Shown here: positions 16,414 to 26,224 of the stretch, in pieces
Position numbering within the stretch: position 1 is the stretch's first letter
How the letters are laid out: each line of letters begins with the position of its first letter
Source of the DNA: Brevibacillus fluminis
GTDB lineage: Bacteria; Bacillota; Bacilli; Brevibacillales; Brevibacillaceae
Direction of reading: 5' to 3'
Assembly: GCF_003710825.1 (NCBI RefSeq)
Contig: NZ_RHHQ01000023.1
Span: 124,001-188,000, forward strand
Length of the DNA stretch: 64,000 nucleotides
Program-made: the position numbers and the translations under genes
The notes under the pieces: model-generated
Databases searched by the model: none
Seen by the model: the letters and a program-made list of their open reading frames with translations, nothing else
Told to the model about the DNA's origin: nothing

Positions 16414-18024
16414 TCAACTGCTTTTCCGATACACTGAATTCCCACTCATATAGGTCTCTGCCACACGGACCTCATCAATCTTCTCCGGAGAAATCTCCAG
16501 AATATCTCTGTCAAGCACAACAAAGTCAGCATAGTAACCTGGTTTAAGTTGCCCAACATCGGGAATTCTCGTGATTTCCTGGGCAAATCGGGTGTAGAGC
16601 ATAATAGCGGTAGGCAATTCTACACGTTGTTCTTGACCTGTGTCAGTCCCATCATACGCCACTCGCATTACAGCCGACTTAATCCCGACAAAAGGGTTTA
16701 CTGGATCTGCCCATGCTGTAGCAGGTGAATCGGATGAGAACGCAACCTTGATCCCTGCCTCCAACATCGTTTTAACCGGATACGTTTGTTTGGTTCTCTC
16801 CGAACCCAAGTTCCTAAGGTAGCTCTCGATTTCCGCATACAGGAAGATCGGTTGGGGAACAAAGCCGATTCCCATTTCTGCTGCCCGCTGTATAGCATGT
16901 GTAGTAGGCATTGCCGCATGTTCAATTCTGATTGATGGTGCATCTGTGAGCCAACCTTTTTGGTCATAAAACGTATTCACAATCAAATCAATCGCTTGTT
17001 CTCCCATCGCATGCACGACCAATTGAATTTTGTAACGTTTGGCTAATTTAGCAGCATCTAATAATTCCTGTCGAGAAGTTGTGCAAATTCCATAATTTTC
17101 TTTGTCACCCAAATACGGTGGGTCCACCCATGCTGTTTGTCCGGACACACTGCCATCTGCGAATAGCTTCACACCACCAATGTGAATGGGGTTTTCGTTG
17201 CATGTTTTATTCTTGTCCAAGCCAGGTTGTTTCTTCAAATCCTCCCACATATAGTATAAAACTGTACGTTGCTTGAGCCCCATTTCACGGGCTTCCTTAT
17301 ACATGTCCAAGTAGTCAAATGGTTCGCTACTCGCCATGAGATCTGTTATAGCTGTGATCCCATGTGCAAGTAGTTTTGGGCTTAACTCTGCAAGAGAAGC
17401 AACATTATCCTCCATCGTTTGCACCGGCATGACTTTATGAACTAGGTTTTTAGCATTTTCTCGTAAGACACCCGTGGGTTCTCCGTTCGCATCTTTATCA
17501 ATTTGACCGCCTGGTGGATTTGGTGTGTTTTTATCAATTCCAGCAATCTCTAAAGCCAAACTATTTACAACAGCGATATGACCACATGTGCGGGTTACGA
17601 TAACAGGAACATCCACTGCAGCTTGATCTAAATCCCAACGAGTAGGTGCGCGCCCTTCTGTCAATTTCCCTTCGTCGTAACCCCACCCCCGAATCCATGT
17701 ATTCGTTTCTTGAAGTTCTCGCTGTTTCCGGATTTCATCAATTAAATCTACAATGGAGGTGACTTCCGGGGGTGTACACGCAATTTGCTTCTTTGTATCC
17801 GCTAGAGACAAGGGATGCAGATGAGCATCGATAAAACCCGGAAGCACTCTACGGTCTTGAAGATCTACGTATACACCATCCATATCTTTCAAATCGTCTT
17901 GCTCTCCAATCCAAACGATTCTGTCATCACGTACCACCATTGCACTCGCATATGGTTGTTCCGGATTGGATGTAAAAATTCGTCCATTAAAGTAAATATG
18001 GTCAACTTCTTTATTAATAGTCAT
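16414..18024 (-). CDS. YtcJ-like amidohydrolase (amidohydrolase family 3)
   Basis: A 536-residue metal-dependent hydrolase with the family HxH in VLPGFIDAHLHPLS, a conserved mid-region (KLFADGSVSGQTAWVDPPY), HAMGEQAID, IRIEHAAMP and a late metal-site Asp in FSSDSPATAWADP. Relatives hydrolyse N-substituted formamides, exo-acting amides or similar C-N bonds; the substrate here is unknown. The start at 18024 is taken because AAGGAG lies six bases upstream, although the frame opens at 18090. It is a single gene with its own terminator. Upstream at about 18098-18115 there is GTTGA..TCAAC dyad symmetry that could be an operator. Confidence 0.85.
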   Translation of the reverse strand: MTINKEVDHIYFNGRIFTSNPEQPYASAMVVRDDRIVWIGEQDDLKDMDGVYVDLQDRRVLPGFIDAHLHPLSLADTKKQIACTPPEVTSIVDLIDEIRKQRELQETNTWIRGWGYDEGKLTEGRAPTRWDLDQAAVDVPVIVTRTCGHIAVVNSLALEIAGIDKNTPNPPGGQIDKDANGEPTGVLRENAKNLVHKVMPVQTMEDNVASLAELSPKLLAHGITAITDLMASSEPFDYLDMYKEAREMGLKQRTVLYYMWEDLKKQPGLDKNKTCNENPIHIGGVKLFADGSVSGQTAWVDPPYLGDKENYGICTTSRQELLDAAKLAKRYKIQLVVHAMGEQAIDLIVNTFYDQKGWLTDAPSIRIEHAAMPTTHAIQRAAEMGIGFVPQPIFLYAEIESYLRNLGSERTKQTYPVKTMLEAGIKVAFSSDSPATAWADPVNPFVGIKSAVMRVAYDGTDTGQEQRVELPTAIMLYTRFAQEITRIPDVGQLKPGYYADFVVLDRDILEISPEKIDEVRVAETYMSGNSVYRKSS

Positions 18025-18170
18025 TGAATTCTCCTTTTGGATAACAAGATTTTTATAACTCTTACAAATTAAATACAATTTCAGTTCCAACTTTTTGTTG
18101 ACAATATAATCAACTTTATAAATATGCTCTCGTTTTTAACCTTTTATTTCTCATGCGATTGTCCGTTTTT

Positions 18171-19319
18171 TCATGCAACTTTTTCCTGAGCCTTTTTCTT
18201 GCTTTTCTTTTTAAGGTTGGCCTTGTAACGCCAAACAACCAGGCCTGTTATCATGAGAACAAGCGGCATCATGCCAAAGATGAAGTAAATCACTTTGACG
18301 ATCTCGCCGCCAAAAAAGCCGTAGTGTAACGCAGTCCTCCATGTGTCGTACATACCTGCCGTAGTTTCGTTGGTTGGGTCTGACTTCCAGATTACCTTAC
18401 CGGTATACTGGTCGATATATACACGCACATTGCCAAACAAAGTTGGGTCGTATCCGGTCGAGGACATATATACCTGAACCGCTTCTTTAGGCTCACCAGG
18501 TACATACATTTCGTTGGCTTGAAAATCAGGATACTCTTTTTTTGCGATCTTGAAGAATTCATCCAGCGGCATACGATTTTGACCGTTTGGAGTCGATTCG
18601 ATAGCAACCGGTGGCGTGGAATAGGGTTGGCTGCCGAACCAGCCAAAAATCGTCTCGTCGAATACAAATGCTGCCCCTGTTAAGGCAAGGATCAGCAGGA
18701 GAGGCACGGAGATAATGCCTATGCTCTTATGAAGATCACGATTCAGGAAGTAAATCCCTTTATTGTAAATTACCTTAAAGCCCGAGACCCATTTGCGTAT
18801 TCCCGGCCACCAGACGTAAATGCCCGTTACCAGAATGACCAAAAACACCAGACCAACAATACCGACACTGTAGATCCCGAATTCTTCGCCCAGGCCAAAG
18901 TCCTTTTTCATCAGCAAATGGATGTGTAAGTCATCTAGAAAGCCCATGAATCCACCGTAAACATCGTAACCACCCAGGACTTTTCCCGTTCCCGGATCGA
19001 TCAATACATGTTTGTACGTCTCAATTTTGTTCTCCTCATTGTTTAGCCATAAACGGTATACTCCGCCAATGTATTCCGGAGTGTCAATAAAATTCGTATG
19101 ATAGCCAGGGAACGCTTTGGAGGCGATTTGGGTGAGTTCCTCTACGGAAATGGTAGTTCCCGTTGGCGGAAGCGGTTTGTAGTAGTTGGAATGAATAGCA
19201 ACATTAATCTCATCTTTAAAAACCAAAATGCTTCCACTGGTGCAGATGGCGACCAAAAACAAGCCTACCAGCAAGCTGAGCCACAAGTGCACCTTCAGCA
19301 TGATCTTTCGCACGGTCAT
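18171..19319 (-). CDS. PepSY-associated transmembrane (PepSY_TM) protein
   Basis: A 382-residue membrane protein with the PepSY_TM layout: an N-terminal helix (VHLWLSLLVGLFLVAICTSG), an extracellular PepSY region with IDPGTGKVLGGYD, helices around 140-165 and 190-220, a second PepSY-like region (YIDQYTGKVIW), and a last helix before a lysine-rich tail. Many relatives sit beside iron/siderophore or flavin reductase genes, but none is seen here. The start at 19319 has GGGAGGG six bases upstream; the TTG at 19334 overlaps that site. Function unknown. Confidence 0.8.
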   Translation of the reverse strand: MTVRKIMLKVHLWLSLLVGLFLVAICTSGSILVFKDEINVAIHSNYYKPLPPTGTTISVEELTQIASKAFPGYHTNFIDTPEYIGGVYRLWLNNEENKIETYKHVLIDPGTGKVLGGYDVYGGFMGFLDDLHIHLLMKKDFGLGEEFGIYSVGIVGLVFLVILVTGIYVWWPGIRKWVSGFKVIYNKGIYFLNRDLHKSIGIISVPLLLILALTGAAFVFDETIFGWFGSQPYSTPPVAIESTPNGQNRMPLDEFFKIAKKEYPDFQANEMYVPGEPKEAVQVYMSSTGYDPTLFGNVRVYIDQYTGKVIWKSDPTNETTAGMYDTWRTALHYGFFGGEIVKVIYFIFGMMPLVLMITGLVVWRYKANLKKKSKKKAQEKVA

Positions 19320-19438
19320 ATAATGCCCTCCCAATTCTTACTGGTTTAGCTAACGCTTATAATTATTTGAGTAAAATTTTCACCGAAAATTCCGCAAAAT
19401 CGGTCTAGACATTAAACCCTCCTATTTCCATTAATTTT

Positions 19439-20512
19439 CTACAGTTTTTCCTGAAACGCTTCGATGAAAGCGATAATGAGTTGGACGGTATACTCCATAT
19501 CATCCAAATGCACATAGCCGGTTGCCGAATGGATATAGCGGGAAGGAATGCAGACGCATCCGGTTAATGTTCCTTTACCTGCAATGCTGATCGAATACGC
19601 GTCCGTGACACCATTGAGGATTGCCCCCTGCTGGTAGGGAATGCCACTGTTTTCTGCAACCTGTGCCAGTCTGCGGGTCAGCCGCTTGGGGACGTTGTTC
19701 CCTGCGCTGGTTCCAGGCACCCAGTCAAACAGCAAGATCCCCGGGCCTCCGCCAAACACCATCGGCAGTGTTTTTTCCTCTATATGAGGGGTCCCGCCTG
19801 CCAACCCGACATCAATCGCCAAAGCGACATCCGGTTGGATCGAAAAAGCGGCCACTCCCGCTCCACGCAGTCCCACCTCTTCCTGAACCGCTGCTACGGC
19901 ATATACAGTGGGGACAATCTCCCTGTCCGCCAGCCGTTTCATTACTTCTGCCAAAACCGCACAGCCGGAGCGGTTATCCACCGACTTGCCGGAATACACT
20001 TTGCTGCCGTTAAGAAACTGCCCTGTGCGGGAAAACGTGATGTAATCGCCAGCTCTTACCCCAAGAGCAAGTGTCTCTTCTCTGCTGCGACTGCCCACAT
20101 CTAAAAACAGATCTTCCAACGGAATCGACTGTCTCGCTTCCGCTTCCGTCACGATATGGGCGGGCTTGCCCCCTGTAATCCCATGCACCACGCCCTGCTC
20201 AGTCTGGATCGAAAGCACCTGATTGATGACCATTCTGCTGTCATGGTCTCCCACCGGCAAAAACGAGACAAACCCTCGCTCGTCAATATAGTTCACAATG
20301 AAGCCAATCTCATCCATGTGGGCGCAGAGCATTAGTTTCAGCTCGGGGTCGCTTCCTTTTTTGACGAAAAAATGATTGCCGAGCGAATCTGCATACGTTT
20401 CGTCCACATGTGCAGTCAACTGTTCCTTCAAATAGGCTGCAACCCGTTCTTCATCACCGGACACCCCGTGGATCGCATCGAGTTCTACCAACATCTGCTC
20501 CAAGTTACTCAT
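19439..20512 (-). CDS. M42 family metallo-aminopeptidase (last gene of block A)
   Basis: A 357-residue co-catalytic zinc peptidase of the M42 family (glutamyl aminopeptidase/TET-like), which trims N-terminal residues from peptides in the cytosol. Metal ligands are visible: His65 and Asp67 (AHMDEIGF), Asp in KSVDNRSGCA, EE in QEEVGLRG, Asp in AIDVGLAGG, His in YIHSATGYVH. It is full length, unlike the remnant at 12394. Its ATG overlaps the PaiB stop by four bases, so it is part of the nine-gene operon that begins at 28965. It could finish the breakdown of peptides brought in by the OppA-dependent system. Confidence 0.9.
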   Translation of the reverse strand: MSNLEQMLVELDAIHGVSGDEERVAAYLKEQLTAHVDETYADSLGNHFFVKKGSDPELKLMLCAHMDEIGFIVNYIDERGFVSFLPVGDHDSRMVINQVLSIQTEQGVVHGITGGKPAHIVTEAEARQSIPLEDLFLDVGSRSREETLALGVRAGDYITFSRTGQFLNGSKVYSGKSVDNRSGCAVLAEVMKRLADREIVPTVYAVAAVQEEVGLRGAGVAAFSIQPDVALAIDVGLAGGTPHIEEKTLPMVFGGGPGILLFDWVPGTSAGNNVPKRLTRRLAQVAENSGIPYQQGAILNGVTDAYSISIAGKGTLTGCVCIPSRYIHSATGYVHLDDMEYTVQLIIAFIEAFQEKL

Positions 20513-21147
20513 TGCTCTGCCTCCTCATCCATTTGCTGCAAATTCTCTCTCATCATCCCGCCAACTGCTGCAATCACCGAATCGGAATCCTGCTCCAACC
20601 AACTAGCGATGCGCTCTTGAACGGCAACCGTTTTATCCTGACTCAGCTTGAAGGCCCCTTCCAATGAAGTGACGCGTATCTCAAAGGCAACCAATTCCCC
20701 CATCAGCTTGCCAGCATATTCGGATGGAATGTTCTCCCACTGTGTTTGATAGCCGGGTTCGAACGCTGAAATCGTTTTGAGCAGCGTTTGCACGACTCCT
20801 TCCGTACCCGAACGGATAACAGGGGTGCCGTATGCGTGAACTGATGCATAATTCCACGTAGGAACACCGAGTGGCGTATTATAAAATGCAGGGGTAATAT
20901 AGGCATGCGGTCCCTGAAAGATCACGAGCACCTCCTCCTGATCACGCAATGCCTTCCACTGCGGGTTTGCCAATGCCATGTGGCTTACCAGTTTGACCTC
21001 ATCATTCTCTCGCTCCACAATAAACGGCAAGTGGGTTGCCAACGGATTCGATCCGCCGCCGGTGACGATCGTGGCAAACGGATATGCCCTCATAAAGGTA
21101 AGCAGCTTTTGCTGATCATTCTGTCGATACGGTTTTGGAATAAACAT
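20509..21147 (-). CDS. PaiB-family FMN-binding split-barrel protein
   Basis: A 212-residue protein of the PaiB family (MFIPKPYRQ, FATIVTGG, ATHLPFIVE, LVSHMALANPQW, TWNYASVHAYG), known in Bacillus as a negative regulator of sporulation and protease genes with an FMN-binding split-barrel fold. Whether this copy binds DNA is unknown. It is placed between the esterase and the M42 peptidase with a four-base overlap with the latter. A role in tuning protease or peptide metabolism would fit, but that is inference. Confidence 0.85.
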   Translation of the reverse strand: MFIPKPYRQNDQQKLLTFMRAYPFATIVTGGGSNPLATHLPFIVERENDEVKLVSHMALANPQWKALRDQEEVLVIFQGPHAYITPAFYNTPLGVPTWNYASVHAYGTPVIRSGTEGVVQTLLKTISAFEPGYQTQWENIPSEYAGKLMGELVAFEIRVTSLEGAFKLSQDKTVAVQERIASWLEQDSDSVIAAVGGMMRENLQQMDEEAEQ

Positions 21148-21173
21148 GATGGGATCTTTTCTCCAATCTATTT

Positions 21174-22115
21174 TTATCGTTTCGCTTGGAAGACTTGCCG
21201 CAGTTCGGCCGCTATTTCTTCAAGCGCAATTTTACTTTGCTCCACGGACCCGGAATAGTTTAGAAAGCTGTGAACCATTCCGGCATATCGTTTCTTTTTC
21301 GCTTTCGTCCCAAATTTGTTCAAGCGATCGGCATATGCTTCTCCGTCGTCGCGGATCGGATCAAACTCAGCAGTGATCACCAATGCTGGCGGCAACTCAG
21401 CGAGACTTTCCGCAAGCATAGGAGAAACAGCAGGCAGAGCGCCTAGTTCCTCGTTTGCGAGATAATTGCTGCGGAACCAGATCATTTCATCTAACGTGAG
21501 ATTGTACTTGTTACCACATTCGATGCAGGAGGGAGAATCGAATGAAAAACTAACGGCGGGATAGATTAGCAGTTGAAAGTTGATTGCGGGCCCACTCTTA
21601 TCCCTTGCCAATAGAGATACGACTGCAGCCAGATTGCCGCCCGCGCTTTCGCCCCCAACCGCAATTCGCGAAGCATCCCCATGAAAAGACGAGGCTTTTT
21701 CCGATACCCACTTGGTGGCAAAATAGGCATCGTGCACCGCCGACGGAAAAGGATGCTCAGGCGCTAGCCGATACGCGACCGAAACGACGATGCACCCGGC
21801 ATGATGAGCTAAGAATCGGCAGATGTTATCTGTCGTTTCCAAATCTCCCAGAACGAACCCGCCACCGTGAAAGAAAACCATGACGGGCAGAACACCCACA
21901 GCTTCGGGTGTGTAGATGCGGATCGGGATGTCTCCCTCAGGACTTGCAATGAGTGTATCAACTATGGACGCAACAGGTGTGATAATTTCTACCAGTTGTG
22001 TGCGCGAATAAGCAAATGCTTGACGAATCTCTTCGATCGTTGCAGACTCAAGCGAGGGGAAGCCAAGTTCTGATTGTTTTTGCAAAACCTTCTGTACCTG
22101 TATGTCCACCGGCAT
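21174..22115 (-). CDS. alpha/beta-hydrolase of the hormone-sensitive lipase family (esterase)
   Basis: A 313-residue hydrolase with the HSL-family oxyanion motif HGGGFVLGD, a nucleophile elbow GESAGGN, an acidic residue in AEFDPIRDDGEAY and the catalytic His in GMVHSFLNY. It acts on short acyl esters or amides. The start at 22115 has AGGAG nine bases upstream. It lies 26 bases upstream of paiB and 27 bases downstream of the S12 hydrolase, in the same operon. Its place in a peptide-degradation set suggests removal of ester or acyl modifications, which is not shown. Confidence 0.87.
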   Translation of the reverse strand: MPVDIQVQKVLQKQSELGFPSLESATIEEIRQAFAYSRTQLVEIITPVASIVDTLIASPEGDIPIRIYTPEAVGVLPVMVFFHGGGFVLGDLETTDNICRFLAHHAGCIVVSVAYRLAPEHPFPSAVHDAYFATKWVSEKASSFHGDASRIAVGGESAGGNLAAVVSLLARDKSGPAINFQLLIYPAVSFSFDSPSCIECGNKYNLTLDEMIWFRSNYLANEELGALPAVSPMLAESLAELPPALVITAEFDPIRDDGEAYADRLNKFGTKAKKKRYAGMVHSFLNYSGSVEQSKIALEEIAAELRQVFQAKR

Positions 22116-22142
22116 TACTCTCAACTCCTGTTCTTGACGTTT

Positions 22143-23459
22143 TCATGCTTCATCAGTCGTTCTCGTCCACATACGGACACCAATCCGAACAGCCCACGCC
22201 TGCTTTCCTTCTTTAAAAAAGAAGCGAATAGGAAAATTCTTGCCCTCCACAACCAGCGTGTGGCTGTCGGTTGCGCGTAACGAAAATTCCGCATTGCCAG
22301 AAATCGCTTTGGGCAGCTCCCTGTCGAGGAAAAACCGTACGCGTCCCCCCTCTGCCGAATGGTAGGTGCCCATCAGCCGCTGCAATTCCTCCAAGGATGC
22401 CTCGTAAGTTGGCTGCACGCTGCTTTTTTGCTCAAGCGGCAAGCCCAGAGCGGCGTTCACGGTCGCTAACCAGATTGCATCGGCAGACACATCCGATACA
22501 TTCGTTAAAACAGCGACAACCAGTCCCTTCTCTGGCACAAGACCGAAATGGGAAGAAACTCCCGGTTGGGATCCGCCATGCTCCACCAGCGTTATTCCTG
22601 CATGATCGGGAACTGATTCGAGAGCATATCCATAAAAGCTGTTACGGTCAATTTGATGATGCGGACGCCACATTTCATTTGCAACACCGGCACCAACAAC
22701 CGTTGTTCCCTGTCCAAGAAGCGCCTGTCCGTATGTGATGAGATCTCGCACCGTGGAACGAATGCCGCCACCTACCTCATAGTTGCCGAGCTTGGACCAG
22801 TTCACTGCTTCCAACTGATTATTTACAGCATTCTTTACATAAGGAATCGTCACATTCGATAGCTTCGCGAGCTCTTCCAGACTGAATGTGGAACGGTGCA
22901 TCTGCAGTCGAGCCAAAATCTCTTCCGTCACATAACGGCGATACAGCCGACCAGTTAAACGTTCGATGATCGCCCCGAGTAGCAGGAAGGTGTCATTGCA
23001 ATAGCTGAAATACTCCCCCGGCTGCCCCAGAAGCGCATATTCTGCGCTTCCGAGATATGTCAAATGCTCATCAAACCGGTTTAAGTCCTCACGTCGCCGC
23101 ATTGGCGGCAGTCCGGTTGTATGTGTCAGCAAATGATGAATGGTTACGGTTCTCTGGTCCTCAAGCCCCTGCAGCTTCCAATCTGGAAGATGCTTCTGCA
23201 CAGGATCATGCAAAGAGAGCTTCCCTTCCTGGGCCAGCTTCATAATGGCCAACGCGGTAAACGATTTGGTTACTGAACCGATACCAAACACCGTATCAGG
23301 TGTAACGGGATCACCTGTCGCAATATTGCGAACACCAAATCCCTTTTCGTAGAGGGTATTGCCATTTTGGGAGACAGCGATGGCGACTCCAGCAATTTGT
23401 TCGTTCTCCATAATTTCCGCCACATGCGCTTCAAGTGCTGAAACATTTATAACGTTCAT
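22143..23459 (-). CDS. S12 family serine hydrolase (class C beta-lactamase / D-aminopeptidase fold)
   Basis: A 438-residue protein with the S12 active site: Ser62-x-x-Lys65 (GSVTKSF), Tyr-x-Asn as YCN in FSYCNDTF, and HGG in VEHGGSQPG. A C-terminal lipocalin-like extension (YHSAEGGRVRFFLD) follows. The S12 family includes D-aminopeptidases, alkaline D-peptidases and esterases. No export signal is seen, so it is probably cytosolic. The start at 23459 has GGGAGG upstream; the longer frame start at 23522 would overlap oppA. It lies directly behind the peptide-binding lipoprotein gene, which suggests action on imported peptides, possibly ones with D-residues. Confidence 0.85.
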   Translation of the reverse strand: MNVINVSALEAHVAEIMENEQIAGVAIAVSQNGNTLYEKGFGVRNIATGDPVTPDTVFGIGSVTKSFTALAIMKLAQEGKLSLHDPVQKHLPDWKLQGLEDQRTVTIHHLLTHTTGLPPMRRREDLNRFDEHLTYLGSAEYALLGQPGEYFSYCNDTFLLLGAIIERLTGRLYRRYVTEEILARLQMHRSTFSLEELAKLSNVTIPYVKNAVNNQLEAVNWSKLGNYEVGGGIRSTVRDLITYGQALLGQGTTVVGAGVANEMWRPHHQIDRNSFYGYALESVPDHAGITLVEHGGSQPGVSSHFGLVPEKGLVVAVLTNVSDVSADAIWLATVNAALGLPLEQKSSVQPTYEASLEELQRLMGTYHSAEGGRVRFFLDRELPKAISGNAEFSLRATDSHTLVVEGKNFPIRFFFKEGKQAWAVRIGVRMWTRTTDEA

Positions 23460-23503
23460 GAACAAACCTCCCATGTTTATAAGGATGCGTCCAGATAGCT
23501 GGA

Positions 23504-25207
23504 TTACTGAACAGTAGCCCATTTAAAATCGATGTTCCCAATCCCGTCAACAAATACGTTCTGAACTTTATCTGCTTTTACCCATGCTTGCGTATCAAAG
23601 TAAATGGGCATAATCGGCATTTCGTCCATCAGAAGATTCTCTGCATCAACCAGAATTTGCTTGCGCTTTTCTGAATCTGATTCATACGCCGCTTTGTCCA
23701 GCAGCTCTTTATATCGAGGGTTTTCCCATAAGGTTGAATTCATTGGACTGTCTTTTTCCTTCAGCTTCTCCAGGAATGTGACCGGATCATTGAAGTCAGC
23801 CAGCAGTCCCATTCGCCCGATTTGATACTTGCCCTGATGCAACTCCTCGATATACACTTTCCATTCCTTGCTTTCCAGTTTCACAGTCACGCCGAGATTC
23901 TTTTTCCATTGATCCTGAATGGCTTCGGCGATCTTTTTATGGACTTCATACGTGTTGAAGGAGAGTGTGATATCAGGAAGCTTGCTGATGCCAAGCTCTT
24001 TCATCCCCTCTGCCAATAGCTTCTTGGCCGTCTCCACATCGTTGTCCTTGAAATAACCGTCCGGTTTAAGTGTCATCGTGGACGGAACGAAACCCAAAGC
24101 TTGCGGCTGGCTGGTTTGCGTTATGTTGTCAATGATCAGTTTCCGGTCAATCGCGTAGGAAAGTGCCTTTCTGATATTGGCATTATTGAACGGAGGCTGA
24201 CTGGTATTAAACTCGTACATGTAAATTCCCGCTACAGGCTGAACGACCAGCTTACCGGTATCCCGCAGCGACTGGACAGCATCGGATGGCAGAGTGCTGA
24301 GTGGCGCGCCAGCCCAATCCAGATCGCCTTGGTCAAACATGGACAACTCGGTGTTTTCATCCTCCACTCGGGAAAAATCAATTTTATCCAGCTTCACTTT
24401 TTCTTTATCCCAGTACTTATCGTTTTTAACAAAGACGATTTCTTTCTTTTGATCCCAAGTATCCAGTTTGAATGGACCGTTGCCAACGTGGGTTTGCGGG
24501 GTGTTCGCCCATTTCGGATTGGCGGATGCCACTTTCTCATCTATCGGAAAATACGTGGTGATGGCAGTCAGCTCAAGAAAGTACGGAGTCGGCTTTTCGA
24601 GCTTTACCTCAAGCGTTTTATCGTCAAGCGCCTTTACACCCACTTGATCCGCTCCAACCTCGCCACGGTTAAATTTCTCTCCATTCTTGATATAAAAGAG
24701 AATCGCCGCATAGTTGGATGCCGTTTTCGGGTCAAGGGCGCGTTTCCAGGCAAATTCGAAATCATGTGCTGTCACGGGATCACCATTGCTCCACTCTGCC
24801 TCGCGAATCTTGAAGGTGTAGGTAAGCTTGTCATCAGAAACGGTGTAACTCTCCGCTGCAGAAAGTTCCGGTTTGCCCGTATCTTTGGACACACGTGTCA
24901 ACCCGTCAAAAGTCGCCATGCTCATCGCCATCGAGGGGACATCCTCTGCAAGCCCAGGGTCCATCGTCGGCGGTTCGGAGTGCAAATTCATGTGCAGCAC
25001 TTTTTGGCCAGATGCTTGCTCAGCAGGGACAGATGGCTGTTGCGGAGCTGCTGGCGGTTCTGCCGGTTTCGCCTGTTCACCGGTTGAACAGCCTGTCAAA
25101 GCAGTTCCCGCTGCCAGTGCGAGGATTACGAAAGCCTTGCTCGCGTGCTTGCCACAGCTTCTGGTTATCCCAGTGAAAACCCCTCTCATATTCCCAATAT
25201 TCTGCAT
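23504..25207 (-). CDS. OppA-type peptide-binding lipoprotein
   Basis: A 567-residue extracytoplasmic solute-binding protein (family 5). Signal peptide and lipobox LTGC with Cys40, a proline-rich linker, then the family start LHMNLHSEPPTMDPGLAEDVPS and the AHDFEFAWKRALDPKT segment typical of OppA/DppE proteins. GGGAGG lies eight bases upstream of ATG 25207. No permease or ATPase gene is in this operon, so it must work with an Opp system elsewhere, such as blocks B or C in this window. It differs clearly from the block B binding proteins. Confidence 0.9.
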   Translation of the reverse strand: MQNIGNMRGVFTGITRSCGKHASKAFVILALAAGTALTGCSTGEQAKPAEPPAAPQQPSVPAEQASGQKVLHMNLHSEPPTMDPGLAEDVPSMAMSMATFDGLTRVSKDTGKPELSAAESYTVSDDKLTYTFKIREAEWSNGDPVTAHDFEFAWKRALDPKTASNYAAILFYIKNGEKFNRGEVGADQVGVKALDDKTLEVKLEKPTPYFLELTAITTYFPIDEKVASANPKWANTPQTHVGNGPFKLDTWDQKKEIVFVKNDKYWDKEKVKLDKIDFSRVEDENTELSMFDQGDLDWAGAPLSTLPSDAVQSLRDTGKLVVQPVAGIYMYEFNTSQPPFNNANIRKALSYAIDRKLIIDNITQTSQPQALGFVPSTMTLKPDGYFKDNDVETAKKLLAEGMKELGISKLPDITLSFNTYEVHKKIAEAIQDQWKKNLGVTVKLESKEWKVYIEELHQGKYQIGRMGLLADFNDPVTFLEKLKEKDSPMNSTLWENPRYKELLDKAAYESDSEKRKQILVDAENLLMDEMPIMPIYFDTQAWVKADKVQNVFVDGIGNIDFKWATVQ

Positions 25208-25256
25208 TTTAAAAACCTCCCTTATCGTGGATGAATGGAAAACAATCTTCTCTTTT

Positions 25257-26189
25257 TTATTTAGGACGGCAGCGCAAAAAGTTTTCTGCCGTGAACCCTC
25301 TCACTTCTTCTTCTTTGTAGCGTTGCAACAGTGCATTTATCAGGTTGTCCATCATTCCTGCATGACCCAAGCCTTCAATCCGTCCAGGAATCGAAATCCC
25401 GTCAAAATCGGAACCGATACCTAGCTGCTTTACCCCTCCAATGGAACAAAAGTGGTCGATATGTTTAAGCAGATCGTCAATCGTCACGCTTCCTTCCTGT
25501 TTCACGAATTGTGGAGCAAAAAAGACATGGACCGTACCTCCTTTGGCGAACAATGCTTTTGCTTGCTCATCAGACAGATTGCGCGGATGATCAAACACGC
25601 TCCTCGCATTGGAATGGCTCGCAATCGGGTAGCGGGCCAGCTCCAGCGTGTCCCAAAAGGATCGTTCGCCCAAATGGGAAACATCCGTGAGCAACTTGTT
25701 TTCATTGTTAAACCGGACAAGCTCTTGACCAAAAATGGATAGCCCTGCATTGCGCGGTTCCAACACGCCGTCAGCAGCCCAATTGGCATAATTCCAGGTG
25801 AGGCCGACACAGCGTACGCCCAACTGATGCAAAATGCTCAACTTGTACAAATCACTGCCGATGGCATCCACCCCTTCCATTGTCAACATGACCCCGATTT
25901 CACCCGTTTGAAGCCGGTCGAAATCTCCCCATTCCCTGATCTGCTTCATGTCCGGGTTTTTTCCCAAGACTTCGTGATAGAAATAATGGACCTGCTGCAT
26001 CACTGCCTGAAACTTTTGCTCCATTGGCAATTGGGGCGGCGCATATACAGCAAAGCATTGTACGTTAACCCCACCTTTCTTCAGCCGCTCCTTGTTTGTT
26101 TCAAGTTGGTCTGCACTGCTGTAATCCAGCTTGCCATTTGCCAGCCAAATCCTAAATAGTGCGTCGCAATGCAAATCAATGATCTTCAT
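25257..26189 (-). CDS. M19 membrane-dipeptidase family zinc dipeptidase
   Basis: A 310-residue TIM-barrel dinuclear zinc dipeptidase. Ligands: His7 and Asp9 (DLHCD), Glu in LTMEGVDAIG, His in DVSHLGER and His in SHSNARSVF. Bacterial members split dipeptides and many accept a D-residue at the C-terminal position. There is no signal peptide, so the protein is likely cytosolic. The ribosome site AAGGAGGGG precedes the ATG. It lies between oppA and the ornithine-cyclodeaminase-like gene in block A; a second member is at 31280. Confidence 0.9.
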   Translation of the reverse strand: MKIIDLHCDALFRIWLANGKLDYSSADQLETNKERLKKGGVNVQCFAVYAPPQLPMEQKFQAVMQQVHYFYHEVLGKNPDMKQIREWGDFDRLQTGEIGVMLTMEGVDAIGSDLYKLSILHQLGVRCVGLTWNYANWAADGVLEPRNAGLSIFGQELVRFNNENKLLTDVSHLGERSFWDTLELARYPIASHSNARSVFDHPRNLSDEQAKALFAKGGTVHVFFAPQFVKQEGSVTIDDLLKHIDHFCSIGGVKQLGIGSDFDGISIPGRIEGLGHAGMMDNLINALLQRYKEEEVRGFTAENFLRCRPK

Positions 26190-26224
26190 AAAGCCCCTCC
26201 TTTTGTCTGTTTTCCGTGATTCCG

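Noticed and set aside
24101-25087. 328-residue plus-strand ORF opposite oppA
   Set aside because: It is a mirror of the oppA codons, with no domain and no ribosome site.
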